21,048 nucleotides of DNA from positions 1-21,048 of IMG/VR virus record IMGVR_UViG_3300048592_000834. One strand, given 5' to 3'. Below the pieces are notes generated by a model. That model was given only the letters and a program-made list of their open reading frames with translations, ran no database searches and was not told the origin of the DNA. Positions 1-6,954 of the stretch are shown here, in pieces (within the stretch, counting starts at the first letter, position 1; each line of letters opens with the position of its first letter). This stretch comes from a virus. The translations under genes and the position numbers were made by a program.

Positions 1-44
1 CGCGGGCCCCTGCGGTGTACTATCAGAATCCCGGAGTCGTCTGA
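1..44 (+). CDS. C-terminal end of an upstream protein (partial)
   Basis: Reading from position 3, codons run without interruption to a TGA at 42-44 and give the residues RAPAVYYQNPGVV. The TGA shares its A with the ATG of the next gene (TGATG), the same coupling seen at other junctions of this operon. That makes it likely that a real rightward gene ends here. Too little is visible to name it. By position, just before accessory genes and the head-tail connector, it could be a virion or accessory protein. Confidence 0.5.
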   Translation, partial: RAPAVYYQNPGVV

Positions 45-1099
45 TGACCATTTCTGTCTGCATGATGGTGCGTAACGAAAGCGAAGTGCTGGCCGCGGCG
101 CTGCGCAGTGTGGCGGGCCTGGCCGACGAGGTCATCGTCGTGGACACCGGCTCGACCGACAACACGGTGGAATTGGCGCGGGACTTGGGCGCGACGGTCA
201 TCACAGGCGGCGATAGGCGCAACAAGGCCAGCGGGCGCAACTTGGGGCTGGACGCCGCGACCGGGGACTGGGTGGTGATCCTGGATGCCGACGAGCAAGT
301 GGCCGATGCACTGGGCGTGCGCCGGTTCCTGGAGACAACTGAGGCGGAGTCGGTTTACATCAAAGAGACGCACATGGTAGGCGACCAGCCCACGTCCTGG
401 TTCCACCAGATGCGCGCCTGGCGGCGGGGGGTACTGAGGTATCGGTATCGGGCGCATGAAGTACCTATCAAAACAGGGACTAACTGGCCCTCCACGGTAC
501 TGACGGACTTCGTGTGGGAGCATCGCCCGCCTGGTAACCGGCTGTGGAAGCGCGAGCACATGCTGATGCTGCTGTGCATGGACGTGGAAGAGAACCCGCA
601 CGACGCGCGGCCTTACTATTACTTGGGCCGCGAGTACGTCTATCTCAAGGCGTGGGACGCGGCGCTGGACATGCTCAATCGTTATCTGAGCCTGGCCTCG
701 GAGCAGGACAATGACCGGGCTGAAGCCTGGGGGCATCTGGCGACGTGCTATCTGGGGCAGGATAAGCCCGAGGAAGTGCGGCGGTGCTTGCACCAGGCAT
801 TGGCGCTGCAGCCGCAGCGACGGCATTGGTACGGCTGGCTAGCTCAGAACTACCACGACCAGGGGCTGCACGAACAGGCGGCGGGGCTACTCCTGACAGC
901 GCGGCGCTTGCCGTATCCGCAGACAGGCTACGTCGATGAGTTGTGGTACAGCACGCCGCATCTGCCGGACTTGCTGGCGCGCTGCCTGTATTATGCCGGT
1001 CGCAAGGACGAGGGCTTGGCGTTCGCGCGGGAGGCATTGGCGTTGGCTCCCGAGGATGCCAGGCTGCAGGCGAATCTAGCCTTCTTCGAGCAGGGGTAA
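44..1099 (+). CDS. GT2-family glycosyltransferase with C-terminal TPR repeats
   Basis: The 351-aa protein starts with the GT2 signature: CMMVRNES at residues 6-13, then [12 protein letters not shown], and a DXD-type metal/nucleotide-sugar site at D81-A82-D83 inside VILDADEQ. The transferase domain covers about residues 1-190. About 190-351 is helical with TPR-like repeats ([43 protein letters not shown]). GT2-TPR proteins of this type transfer a sugar from a nucleotide donor; the acceptor cannot be read from the sequence. The ATG overlaps the preceding stop, and the collagen-like gene starts 4 nt after its stop, so the two are probably co-translated. My inference is that the Thr-rich collagen-like protein is the acceptor. 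The family call is firm; the substrate is speculative. Confidence 0.9.
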   Translation: MTISVCMMVRNESEVLAAALRSVAGLADEVIVVDTGSTDNTVELARDLGATVITGGDRRNKASGRNLGLDAATGDWVVILDADEQVADALGVRRFLETTEAESVYIKETHMVGDQPTSWFHQMRAWRRGVLRYRYRAHEVPIKTGTNWPSTVLTDFVWEHRPPGNRLWKREHMLMLLCMDVEENPHDARPYYYLGREYVYLKAWDAALDMLNRYLSLASEQDNDRAEAWGHLATCYLGQDKPEEVRRCLHQALALQPQRRHWYGWLAQNYHDQGLHEQAAGLLLTARRLPYPQTGYVDELWYSTPHLPDLLARCLYYAGRKDEGLAFAREALALAPEDARLQANLAFFEQG

Positions 1100-1103
1100 C
1101 CCG

Positions 1104-2420
1104 ATGGCTGTACTTGATCTCCGTCCCGCGGGAACGCCGGGAAAGCCAGGACCTACGGGTCCGACTGGCCCAACTGGCCCAACTGGTACTACTGGCGCGC
1201 AAGGAGAGCAGGGCACCGCGGGGGCCACTGGTCCGACCGGGCCCACGGGCACCACAGGTGCGCAAGGTATCCAGGGCATCCAAGGCACCGCGGGGGCGAC
1301 TGGTCCCACGGGTCCCACGGGCACCACAGGTGCGCAAGGTATCCAGGGCATCGCGGGGGCGACTGGTCCGACCGGGCCAACGGGCACCACGGGGGCGCAG
1401 GGTATCCAAGGCGCCGCGGGGGCGACTGGTCCCACGGGTCCCACCGGCACCACAGGGGCGCAAGGCATCCAAGGCGCCGCGGGGGCGACTGGTCCGACCG
1501 GGCCCACGGGCACCACGGGTGCGCAAGGTATCCAGGGTATCCAAGGCACCGCGGGAGCCACAGGTCCGACCGGGCCCACGGGCACCACTGGCGCGCAAGG
1601 GGAGCAAGGGACAGCGGGAGCCACAGGTCCGACCGGGCCCACGGGCACCACAGGTGCGCAAGGTATCCAGGGCATCCAAGGCGCCGCGGGGGCGACTGGT
1701 CCGACCGGGCCCACCGGCACCACAGGGGCGCAAGGCATCCAAGGCATCCAAGGCACCGCGGGAGCGACTGGTCCCACGGGTCCCACGGGCACCACGGGTG
1801 CGCAAGGTATCCAAGGCACGGCAGGAGCCACGGGGCCAACTGGTCCCACGGGCACCACCGGAGCATCTATCACGGGTCCTACAGGCACCACGGGTGCGGC
1901 TGGACCCACCGGCCCCGCGCCAGCCGGGCAGATCATTCTTACCGCCGCGGGCGGCTGGCCTTCGCTGACGACTGGTTGCGCCGCGCCGACGCAGATCGAC
2001 AGTGGCACATACGACGTGGATTTGTGGGTGCTGGACTTTGACCCTGCGGCGGACGAGAACGCCCAGTGGTCGCTAGTTATGCCGTCTGATTACAACGGCG
2101 GCACGGTGACGGCAGTCTTTTACTGGATTGCCAACTCGTCGTCTACCAACGGGGTAGCCTGGTTCATTCAGGGGAACGCGTACGGCGACAATGAGGCAGT
2201 GGACTTGTCCTGGGGCACCGCGGTGGGCGTGACGGACGCGAACAACGGCACACACAAGCTCAACATCTCGCCCGCCTCCGCGGCAGTGACGCTGGCCGGT
2301 TCGCCCGCAGCCTCGGAACTGGTGCAATTCCGTGTGTATCGGGATGTTAGCGATGGCGCGGATACGCTGGCCGTGGATGCGCGGTTAGTCGCAGTCAAAC
2401 TTTCATTCACGAGGGCCTGA
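1104..2420 (+). CDS. Collagen-like phage virion protein (tail fibre or head decoration)
   Basis: The 438-aa product has a short N-terminus (residues 1-9), an unbroken Gly-X-Y tract (about 10-272) and a compact C-terminal domain (about 275-438). The tract is about ten copies of a 21-24-residue unit built on [16 protein letters not shown] followed by one or two IQG or EQG triplets, so Thr is very often in the Y position. The C-terminal domain ([10 protein letters not shown], then [14 protein letters not shown] and [10 protein letters not shown], ending [15 protein letters not shown]) resembles, from memory, a beta-rich domain of phage structural proteins that probably trimerises and nucleates the triple helix. 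Its stop overlaps the next start (TGATG). Codon use is less GC-extreme than in the connector and tail genes, which hints at separate acquisition. Fibre versus head decoration cannot be decided. Confidence 0.85.
   Translation: MAVLDLRPAGTPGKPGPTGPTGPTGPTGTTGAQGEQGTAGATGPTGPTGTTGAQGIQGIQGTAGATGPTGPTGTTGAQGIQGIAGATGPTGPTGTTGAQGIQGAAGATGPTGPTGTTGAQGIQGAAGATGPTGPTGTTGAQGIQGIQGTAGATGPTGPTGTTGAQGEQGTAGATGPTGPTGTTGAQGIQGIQGAAGATGPTGPTGTTGAQGIQGIQGTAGATGPTGPTGTTGAQGIQGTAGATGPTGPTGTTGASITGPTGTTGAAGPTGPAPAGQIILTAAGGWPSLTTGCAAPTQIDSGTYDVDLWVLDFDPAADENAQWSLVMPSDYNGGTVTAVFYWIANSSSTNGVAWFIQGNAYGDNEAVDLSWGTAVGVTDANNGTHKLNISPASAAVTLAGSPAASELVQFRVYRDVSDGADTLAVDARLVAVKLSFTRA
1131..1920 (+). repeat. In-frame collagen triplet repeat tract
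   Basis: DNA-level repeat encoding Gly-X-Y triplets, with higher-order units of 63 or 72 bp that differ by one GGTATCCAG-like triplet block. Copies are near-identical at DNA level, so expansion and contraction by slippage or unequal recombination is expected. The repeat opens every reading frame on both strands, which produces spurious overlapping ORFs. Confidence 0.9.
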
Positions 2421-3220
2421 TGCTTTCTGTTACAGCGTTCTTCACGCAAGACGGCGGGGCGCCTGCCACGGGTTTAGCCCTGGCAGACGTAGCCTTGTAC
2501 TTGACGGCGATTGCCAAGGCGAACGGCGCAGCTACGGTCATCTGGGACGGCACGCAGCATCCTAGCGCGGAGGTGGCGGGCCTGGGGCTGTACTTGCGGC
2601 AGTACAGCGGTGAGGACACGGTCCTGTACGACTACGTGGCTGGGGCGCTGTATACCGGAGCGGCAGAGTTGGACACTGACTGGACGACCGGTGTCTTGGC
2701 CGCGCCTGTCAAGACGGATGCGGCTGGGCGGGTGGAAATCTCATCCGCTACTGATAAGAATACACTGGATGACCTAACGCTCAATCCGACGCTGGCGATT
2801 TCGCAGGCGGAGGCGCTGAGCGTGGCGGAGGGGGATCTGGCGCTGGCGACCTATCACGAGTTCAGCCAGACAATCACATCCACCTCCACGGATAATCTGG
2901 GCACGGCGGTGCTGGCCCTGGGGATCAAGGTGCGGGCGACAGACGCCGATACGGCGGCGATCCTGCTGGTGCGCTCGGACACGGGGCTGAGCCGGGTCAA
3001 CGGGGCGGCGTACGCGACGCCGGCGCATGGCACGCTGACGGTGAGCGGGTCGAGCGGCGACTGGGAGATCACGGTCACGGTCACGGCGGCGGTGGCGGGA
3101 CTGCTGGAGAGCTACAGCGGGCGGGAGCTGCCGAGCGAGCTAAAGAATCTGACGACGGACCGGGCAGTCTGGACGGGCAAGACGGCCGTGACGAGCGGGA
3201 TCGTGAAGGCGACCGCGTAA
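2420..3220 (+). CDS. Unidentified phage structural protein
   Basis: A 266-aa protein translated from an ATG that overlaps the collagen gene stop. I do not recognise the family. The N-terminal part ([19 protein letters not shown] to about residue 115) is beta-rich with alternating hydrophobics, like a sandwich fold. The C-terminal part is Ala/Thr/Val-rich with few charges, no signal peptide and no membrane segment, which fits a virion component. It lies between the collagen-like gene and the head-tail connector. Codon use changes inside the gene: the first ~370 bp use mixed third positions, while from about 2790 onward the coding strand becomes extremely G/C-ending, as in the downstream tail genes. 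This may be a recombination joint. Confidence 0.6.
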   Translation: MLSVTAFFTQDGGAPATGLALADVALYLTAIAKANGAATVIWDGTQHPSAEVAGLGLYLRQYSGEDTVLYDYVAGALYTGAAELDTDWTTGVLAAPVKTDAAGRVEISSATDKNTLDDLTLNPTLAISQAEALSVAEGDLALATYHEFSQTITSTSTDNLGTAVLALGIKVRATDADTAAILLVRSDTGLSRVNGAAYATPAHGTLTVSGSSGDWEITVTVTAAVAGLLESYSGRELPSELKNLTTDRAVWTGKTAVTSGIVKATA

Positions 3221-3230
3221 AGGGGGGACG

Positions 3231-3800
3231 ATGCGCGGGTTGACGGTGGTGACCGGGCCGGCAGTGGAGCCGTGGACGCTGGACGAGGTGCGCGGGCACC
3301 TGCGGGTGGAGCACCATGACGAGGACCTGCTGATCGAGGGGCTGCTGCGGGCGGCTATCGAGCGGGTGGAGCTGATCGCGCAGCGGAGCCTGATCACGCA
3401 GACGCTGGAGGCGCGCTATGATGCGTTTCCCGGCGGGCGGGCGTTGACGCTGCCGCGGCCGTGCCAGAGCGTGACGAGCGTGCAGTACACGCCGGCCGGG
3501 GCGGTCGTGGCTTCGACGTTTGCCGCCTCGAACTACCAGGTGGATACGGTGGGGACGCCGGGGTCGATCTGGCTGCGGTCCGGGTGCAGCTGGCCGGGCG
3601 ACGAGCTGGAGCCGGTCAACGGGGTGCAGGTGCAGTTCGTGGCGGGGTACGGGGATGCGGCGACGGATGTGCCGCAGACGCTCAGGCAGCTGCTGCTGAT
3701 GTATGTGGCGCACTGGTACGAGCGGCCGGAGACGGACCCGAGCCAGGGGGAGATTCTGCGGGCGCTGGACAACCTGGTCCTGGCGTACAGGTGGGAATGA
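3231..3800 (+). CDS. Head-tail connector protein (HK97 gp6 / phiE125 gp8-type)
   Basis: This 189-aa protein has the pattern of phage gp6-like connectors. An N-terminal helical segment begins with WTLDEVRGHLRVEHHDEDLL and an IERVELIAQRSLITQTLEARYDAFPG helix-strand region. A beta part follows (LPRPCQSVTSVQYTPAG) and then the hallmark FVAGYGDAATDVPQTLRQLL before a terminal helix ending in HWYERPE. In siphoviruses this protein forms the ring below the portal that joins the head to the tail. Length matches the family (about 170-200 aa). The ATG at 3231 follows AAAGGGGGG-type purines about 6 nt upstream. The order connector, head closure, gp10-like, terminator supports the assignment. Confidence 0.85.
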   Translation: MRGLTVVTGPAVEPWTLDEVRGHLRVEHHDEDLLIEGLLRAAIERVELIAQRSLITQTLEARYDAFPGGRALTLPRPCQSVTSVQYTPAGAVVASTFAASNYQVDTVGTPGSIWLRSGCSWPGDELEPVNGVQVQFVAGYGDAATDVPQTLRQLLLMYVAHWYERPETDPSQGEILRALDNLVLAYRWE

Positions 3801-3855
3801 TCCTTCGACTGGTGTTGAGCGGCCGGGCAGGTTGAGCCGTTCACCCGCTCAGGAT
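3800..3855 (+). repeat. Intergenic inverted repeat (CCTTCGAC...GCTCAGGATGAC type)
   Basis: The spacer between the connector and head-closure genes starts TCCTTCGACT and ends CCGCTCAGGATGACG. ATCC (3800-3803) pairs with GGAT (3852-3855), and TGAGCGG (3816-3822) pairs with CCGCTCA (3845-3851). This resembles a dispersed palindromic repeat that I recall from many bacterial chromosomes. Its presence in a phage operon would fit long residence in, or exchange with, a host genome. A database search for dispersed copies would test this. Confidence 0.55.
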
Positions 3856-3886
3856 GACGACGGATGCGGATTAGCGAGGGGATGAG

Positions 3887-4213
3887 ATGAAGGTCGGACG
3901 GTTCCGGGCGCGCGTGGAGCTGCTCGTCAAGACGACGACGGCCGATGGGTACGGCGGGCAGACGGAGAGCTGGGCCCGGCTGCGCTGGGCGTGGGCCGAG
4001 CGGCTGCCGCTGCGGGGGCGGGAGCTGGTGCAGGCCGGGCTGATCCTGGCCGAGGGGACGACGCGCTTTGTGCTGCGCTATGCGGAGGATGTGACGCCGG
4101 CGCTGCGGGTGCGGGATGGGGCTACGGATTATGAGATCACGGCGGTGACGCCGGACGGGCTGCGGCGGGAGATGGAGCTGCTGTGCCGGACGGTGCCGGA
4201 GGGAACGGTTTAA
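3887..4213 (+). CDS. Head closure / head-tail joining protein (SPP1 gp16-like)
   Basis: The 108-aa product fits the phage head-tail joining (head closure) family in length and pattern: MKVGRFRARVELLVKTTTADGYGGQTESW at the start, then RLPLRGRELVQAG and TTRFVLRYAEDVTPALRV, and a final ELLCRTVPEG. Family members form the ring that closes the head after packaging and docks the tail. ATG 3887 is preceded by GAGGGGATGAG, giving a purine-rich Shine-Dalgarno about 6-8 nt away. It follows the connector in the standard order, separated by an 86-nt repeat-containing spacer. Confidence 0.85.
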   Translation: MKVGRFRARVELLVKTTTADGYGGQTESWARLRWAWAERLPLRGRELVQAGLILAEGTTRFVLRYAEDVTPALRVRDGATDYEITAVTPDGLRREMELLCRTVPEGTV

Positions 4214-4245
4214 GGTTGACAGGTTGCAGGTTGCAGGTTGACGGG
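4213..4245 (+). repeat. Short tandem repeat AGGTTGAC/AGGTTGC, copy 1
   Basis: Directly after the head-closure stop lie AGGTTGAC, AGGTTGC, AGGTTGC and AGGTTGAC in a row, ending in GGG. The same 7-8 bp units occur in three other spacers of this operon (about 5203, 6276 and 6893). Confidence 0.85.
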
Positions 4246-4287
4246 TGGCTCGGTGGCGCAACTGCGTTGCGCTGGGACACCGGCCAC
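4245..4287 (+). repeat. Long imperfect hairpin upstream of the gp10-like gene
   Basis: GTGGC (4245-4249) pairs with GCCAC (4283-4287). CGGTG (4251-4255) pairs with CACCG (4278-4282), with T4250 bulged. An inner stem GCGCAAC (4256-4262) pairs with GTTGCGC (4266-4272) over a 3-nt loop. No T-run follows, so it is not an intrinsic terminator. It may be an RNA processing or stability element, or a dispersed palindrome. Confidence 0.65.
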
Positions 4288-4311
4288 GGCGAGAGATAGC
4301 GGGGTGAGGCG

Positions 4312-4785
4312 ATGACGGTGCGGTTCAAGATCGAGCTGGACTTGTTCGGGGAGATCGCTGAGAACCTGCGGCCGCAGGCGCTGAAAGTGTGCCGGCAGAC
4401 GGCGAACCGCATCCGCACGGGCGCACGCGGGAAGATTCGCACGCGGGGCCGGGTGCTGCTGACTTCCTCTGCGGAGCGGGAGCCGGGCGCGAAGCCGAGG
4501 CGTTATTGGGCGAGTCCGCCGGGCGGACCGCCGGCTAAGGACACCGGGGAGCTGATGCGGGCGATGCGGGTGCGTAGGACGGGCCGGTTGACGATGCAGG
4601 TGGACTTCGGGACGGGCAAGAGCGGCATGGACCACGTGGCGCGCATCCTCGAAGGCGGGACGGCGCGCATTGCGGCCCGGCCTTTTTTCTACCAGACGGT
4701 GGTCGAGGCGGGGCCCTTCTTTGAGTCGGAGATGAGCGGCATCTTCGACGAGGCGGCCAAGGGCAGCGGCGGGGAGGTCGCATGA
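4312..4785 (+). CDS. HK97 gp10-like neck / tail completion protein
   Basis: A 157-aa protein with the gp10-like layout: a basic helical N-terminus (LRPQALKVCRQTANRIRTGARGK), the region GSPP-like ASPPGGPPAKDTGELMRAM, and the characteristic C-terminal HVARILEGGTARIAARPFF followed by an amphipathic helix. The G-T-x-x-x-x-A-R-P-F-F signature near the end is the strongest indicator. These proteins sit at the neck and are needed to complete tails. The gene is followed by a 4-nt ATGA overlap with the tail terminator gene, as expected for stoichiometric coupling. ATG 4312 has GGGGTGAGG upstream. Confidence 0.85.
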   Translation: MTVRFKIELDLFGEIAENLRPQALKVCRQTANRIRTGARGKIRTRGRVLLTSSAEREPGAKPRRYWASPPGGPPAKDTGELMRAMRVRRTGRLTMQVDFGTGKSGMDHVARILEGGTARIAARPFFYQTVVEAGPFFESEMSGIFDEAAKGSGGEVA

Positions 4786-5198
4786 TCGAATCATTGATCG
4801 TCGACGCCTGGCTGGCGACGGTGTTGGGGGGTGATGCGACGCTGCTGGCGGCAGCCCCCGGCGGGGTGCATGCGGATGTGGCGCCGGAGGGGACGGCCTC
4901 GCCGTGGGTCGTGTGGTTCCAGGTGGCGGGCGAGGATACGCGGGGCATGGGGGCGGCGCGCATCATGGCCGATCTGCTGTACGAGGTGCGGGTGACCGGG
5001 CGTAACTGCGGTTACGGGGCGCTGAAGGCGGCGGCGAACCGGGTGGATGCGCTGCTGCACCAGGCGGCGACGACGACGAATGCGGATGGGACGATCATCG
5101 GGTGCCTGCGGGAGGACACGGTGCGCTTCTCGGAGCAGGACGGGGAGACGATCTACCGGCACTTAGGGGGGACGTTCCGGGTGCTGGCGCAGGCGTGA
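4782..5198 (+). CDS. Tail terminator / tail completion protein (DUF3168, gp17-like)
   Basis: The 138-aa product starts with a short helix (MIESLIVDAWLATVLGGDAT). It then has the family pattern VHADVAPEGTASPWVVWFQVAGEDT, a strand with YEVRVTGRNCGYGALKAAANRVDALLH, and a final strand ending RHLGGTFRVLAQ. The DUF3168/gp17 family caps the assembled tail tube and joins it to the head. It overlaps the preceding gene by 4 nt (ATGA) and lies two genes before the tape measure chaperones, the usual place. Confidence 0.8.
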   Translation: MIESLIVDAWLATVLGGDATLLAAAPGGVHADVAPEGTASPWVVWFQVAGEDTRGMGAARIMADLLYEVRVTGRNCGYGALKAAANRVDALLHQAATTTNADGTIIGCLREDTVRFSEQDGETIYRHLGGTFRVLAQA

Positions 5199-5202
5199 GG
5201 AC

Positions 5203-5233
5203 GGTTGAAGGTTGGCAGGTTGCAGGTTACGGG
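5203..5233 (+). repeat. Short tandem repeat AGGTTGGC/AGGTTGC, copy 2
   Basis: GGTTGA, AGGTTGGC, AGGTTGC and AGGTTACGGG follow the tail terminator stop. The end unit AGGTTACGGG is shared with copies at 6304-6313 and 6931-6940. Confidence 0.85.
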
Positions 5234-5234
5234 G

Positions 5235-5263
5235 ATTGCTTCGGGACTGCGGTCCCTCGCAAT
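5235..5263 (+). repeat. Palindromic repeat ATTGC...GCAAT
   Basis: ATTGC (5235-5239) pairs with GCAAT (5259-5263), and GGGAC (5243-5247) pairs with GTCCC (5252-5256) around a TGCG loop. It ends in GCAATGACGG. The ATTGCTTCG...CTCGCAATGAC layout resembles a dispersed palindrome I recall from several bacterial phyla. It lies just upstream of the tail tube gene, whose AGGGAGGTAGGGAG ribosome site follows. Confidence 0.6.
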
Positions 5264-5286
5264 GACGGATAAAGGGAGGTAGGGAG

Positions 5287-6273
5287 ATGCCAGAGAGAGC
5301 AACGACGTTCCAGACGGCGCAGATCGGGCTGGAGAGTGCGGCGGGGACGGCGGTGGCGGCCGGCAAGCTGCTGATGGCGTCGGAGGTGAGCCTGGCGATC
5401 AAGAACCAGGCGGTGGCGTTCCGGCCCGGCGGGCAGAAGTTCATCACGACGGCCTCACCGGGCAAGGAGTGGTCGACGGGCAAGTGGTCGATGGGCGCGG
5501 TGACGTACGACGAGATCGTGTACTGGCTGAGCGCGAGCCACAAGAAGGTCACGGCGGCGAGCGACACGTCGCTGGGCAAGCTGTGGACGATTGCGCCGGC
5601 GTACAACGATGCGGACACGATTGCGACGTACACCATCGAGGTGGGGTCGGGCGTGCGGGCGCACGAGGCGGCCTACTGCATCGTGCCGGAGTTCAAGATG
5701 CACTGGGACCGGGACAAGGTCACGGCGGACGGGACCATCCTGGGCTATGCGCTGAGCGACGGCATCACGATGACCTCCACGCCCTCGGCGCTGCCGGTGG
5801 TGCCGGTGCTGCCGACGCAGGTGAGCCTGTACCTGGCCGACACGATGGCCGGGCTGGCCGGGGCGACGGCGATTGACCGGGGCTTTGCGGTGGACTACAG
5901 CCTGGCGGACCGCTTCGGGCCGGTGTGGCCGCTGAAGGCGGCGGCGACGAACTGGCCGGCGCACGTGGAGACGGTGCCGAAGGCGACGATGAAGCTGCTG
6001 CTGGCGGCAGATGCGACCGGGATGGGGCTGCTGACGCAGATGCGGGCGGGCAGCACGAAGTACCTCCGGGTGGACGCGGTGGGCGCGACCATCGAGAGCG
6101 GCAAGACCTACCAGCTGGAGCTGACGGCGGCGCTGAAGTTCACGACGGACCCCGACGAGTTCACGGACCACGAGGGGGTGTATGCCATCGCGTGGAATGC
6201 CGAGGTGGCGTACGATGCGACGGCGACGTATGCGATGCAGTGGAAGGTCAGGAACACGACGGCGGCGCTGTAA
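5287..6273 (+). CDS. Major tail tube protein
   Basis: A 328-aa protein located between the tail terminator and the tail assembly chaperones, where siphoviruses encode the tube subunit. It starts MPERATTFQTAQIGLESAAGTAV, a common opening for this family (QIG.E...GT). It continues with beta-rich segments, for example WSMGAVTYDEIVYWLSAS, and ends with strands from a tube-type beta fold (KTYQLELTAALKFTTDP, AMQWKVRN). No signal peptide or membrane segment is present. At over 300 aa it is larger than the minimal tube protein, which suggests an extra decorating domain, perhaps about residues 180-290. A strong AGGGAGGTAGGGAG precedes ATG 5287, fitting an abundant virion protein. No tail sheath gene is present, so the tail should be non-contractile. 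Confidence 0.8.
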   Translation: MPERATTFQTAQIGLESAAGTAVAAGKLLMASEVSLAIKNQAVAFRPGGQKFITTASPGKEWSTGKWSMGAVTYDEIVYWLSASHKKVTAASDTSLGKLWTIAPAYNDADTIATYTIEVGSGVRAHEAAYCIVPEFKMHWDRDKVTADGTILGYALSDGITMTSTPSALPVVPVLPTQVSLYLADTMAGLAGATAIDRGFAVDYSLADRFGPVWPLKAAATNWPAHVETVPKATMKLLLAADATGMGLLTQMRAGSTKYLRVDAVGATIESGKTYQLELTAALKFTTDPDEFTDHEGVYAIAWNAEVAYDATATYAMQWKVRNTTAAL

Positions 6274-6275
6274 CG

Positions 6276-6313
6276 AGTTGCAGGTTGCAGGTTGGCAGGT
6301 TGCAGGTTACGGG
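6276..6313 (+). repeat. Short tandem repeat AGGTTGC/AGGTTGGC, copy 3
   Basis: GAGTTGC, AGGTTGC, AGGTTGGC, AGGTTGC and AGGTTACGGG lie between the tail tube stop and the gpG leader. Unit order and end block match copy 2. Confidence 0.85.
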
Positions 6314-6328
6314 TGTTCGCGAGCCAAC

Positions 6329-6346
6329 ACGTTTGCGCGCAAACAC
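6329..6346 (+). promoter_or_regulatory. Palindromic element upstream of gpG (copy A)
   Basis: ACGTTTGCGCGCAAACAC contains the perfect 14-bp palindrome GTTTGCGCGCAAAC (6331-6344). The identical 18 nt occur at 20179-20196 in the same orientation relative to the ParB-like gene. This copy ends 16 nt before ATG 6363 and immediately precedes the GGGGGAGG ribosome site. It is a candidate operator or protein-binding site. Confidence 0.65.
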
Positions 6347-6362
6347 GTCAGGGGGAGGATGC

Positions 6363-6719
6363 ATGCCGGTACGGTTGTTTGATCTGAAGCGGGGGGAGCG
6401 GGAGCTGGTGATCCCGGTGCTGGAGGAGGAGACGCTGCGCGTGATCTACCGGCCGGGGGTGGTGACGCCGGGGTTCGCGGATGCGTTCTGGTTCCAGCCG
6501 GCGGAGTGGATCAGCCAGGTCGTGGTGAGCTGGGACCTCCTGGGGGATGACGGGCTGCCGGTGCCGCTGCGGGCGCTCGACGAGGAGGGGCGGCCCACGG
6601 ACGCGCCGAGCGCGGAGCTGCGGGCGGTGCCGACGGATGCGCTGATGTTCGTGCAGCGGGCGATCAACACGGACCTGCTGCCGGGAAAACGGTTACGGGG
6701 GACCTCCACGCCTGGATAG
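6363..6719 (+). CDS. Tail assembly chaperone (gpG-like)
   Basis: This 118-aa acidic protein (MPVRLFDLKRGERELVIPVL, then VIYRPGVVTPGF, ending LLPGKRLRGTSTPG) lies between the tail tube and tape measure genes, where gpG-type chaperones are encoded. The pair gpG/gpGT coats the tape measure during tail assembly. I chose ATG 6363 because a strong GGGGGAGG at 6351-6358 precedes it; the frame is open further upstream but overlaps the tail tube gene. An in-frame slippery heptamer lies 28 nt before the stop and would yield the longer gpGT product. Position and frameshift support the call more than sequence similarity does. Confidence 0.8.
   Translation: MPVRLFDLKRGERELVIPVLEEETLRVIYRPGVVTPGFADAFWFQPAEWISQVVVSWDLLGDDGLPVPLRALDEEGRPTDAPSAELRAVPTDALMFVQRAINTDLLPGKRLRGTSTPG
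6683..6689 (+). promoter_or_regulatory. Programmed -1 ribosomal frameshift site G GGA AAA
   Basis: In the gpG frame the codons are CCG GGA AAA CGG, so the heptamer GGGAAAA is in the X XXY YYZ register needed for tandem slippage. The lambda G/GT site is GGGAAAG. A -1 shift after AAA (6687-6689) continues at ACG (6689) into an open frame to 6907. No obvious downstream pseudoknot was identified by eye. Confidence 0.85.
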
Positions 6720-6907
6720 AGACCAGCGGGCAGATGGGCAGCTGTCCGGACTTTCACCTGCTCTTCCGGGCGGCGAAGTTTCTGGGGGTGCCCCCGTGGG
6801 AGTTGGCGGCGCAGAGCCAGGCGTGGCTGGAGTGGACGCTGATCGAGATGCAGATGGAGACGGTCCGGCCGAAGTGGGGGCTGGACGAGGACGGGTTGAC
6901 AGGTTGA
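6689..6907 (+). CDS. gpT-like C-terminal extension expressed by -1 frameshift (gpGT)
   Basis: From 6689 the -1 frame is open for 72 codons, starting TVTGDLHAWIETSGQMGSCP and continuing with FHLLFRAAKFLGVPPWELAA, then a helix with LEWTLIEMQMETVRPKW, to TGA 6905-6907. Fused to gpG residues 1-109 it gives a 181-aa gpGT protein, a normal length. In lambda the T part contacts the tail tube protein and recruits it to the tape measure-chaperone complex. An internal ATG at 6734 exists but lacks a convincing ribosome site, so frameshift expression is preferred. The last four residues (GLTG) and the stop are encoded inside the AGGTTGAC tandem repeat, so the repeat appears to have replaced the original 3' end. 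Confidence 0.8.
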   Translation, partial: TVTGDLHAWIETSGQMGSCPDFHLLFRAAKFLGVPPWELAAQSQAWLEWTLIEMQMETVRPKWGLDEDGLTG

Positions 6908-6940
6908 CAGGTTGACAGGTTGCAGGTTGCAGGTTACGGG
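6893..6940 (+). repeat. Short tandem repeat AGGTTGAC/AGGTTGC, copy 4 (longest)
   Basis: GGGTTGAC, AGGTTGAC, AGGTTGAC, AGGTTGC, AGGTTGC and AGGTTACGGG run without interruption. The repeat overlaps the end of the gpGT frame and stops 14 nt before the tape measure ATG. It is the longest of four copies. Confidence 0.9.
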
Positions 6941-6954
6941 GTAGAGGGGCAGAT

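Noticed and set aside
943-2008. Overlapping open frames on both strands across the collagen-like gene
   Set aside because: The GGX-CCN/ACN triplet repeat opens all frames and gives low-complexity Arg/Pro or Val/Pro products. Only the Gly-X-Y frame gives a sensible protein with a folded C-terminal domain.
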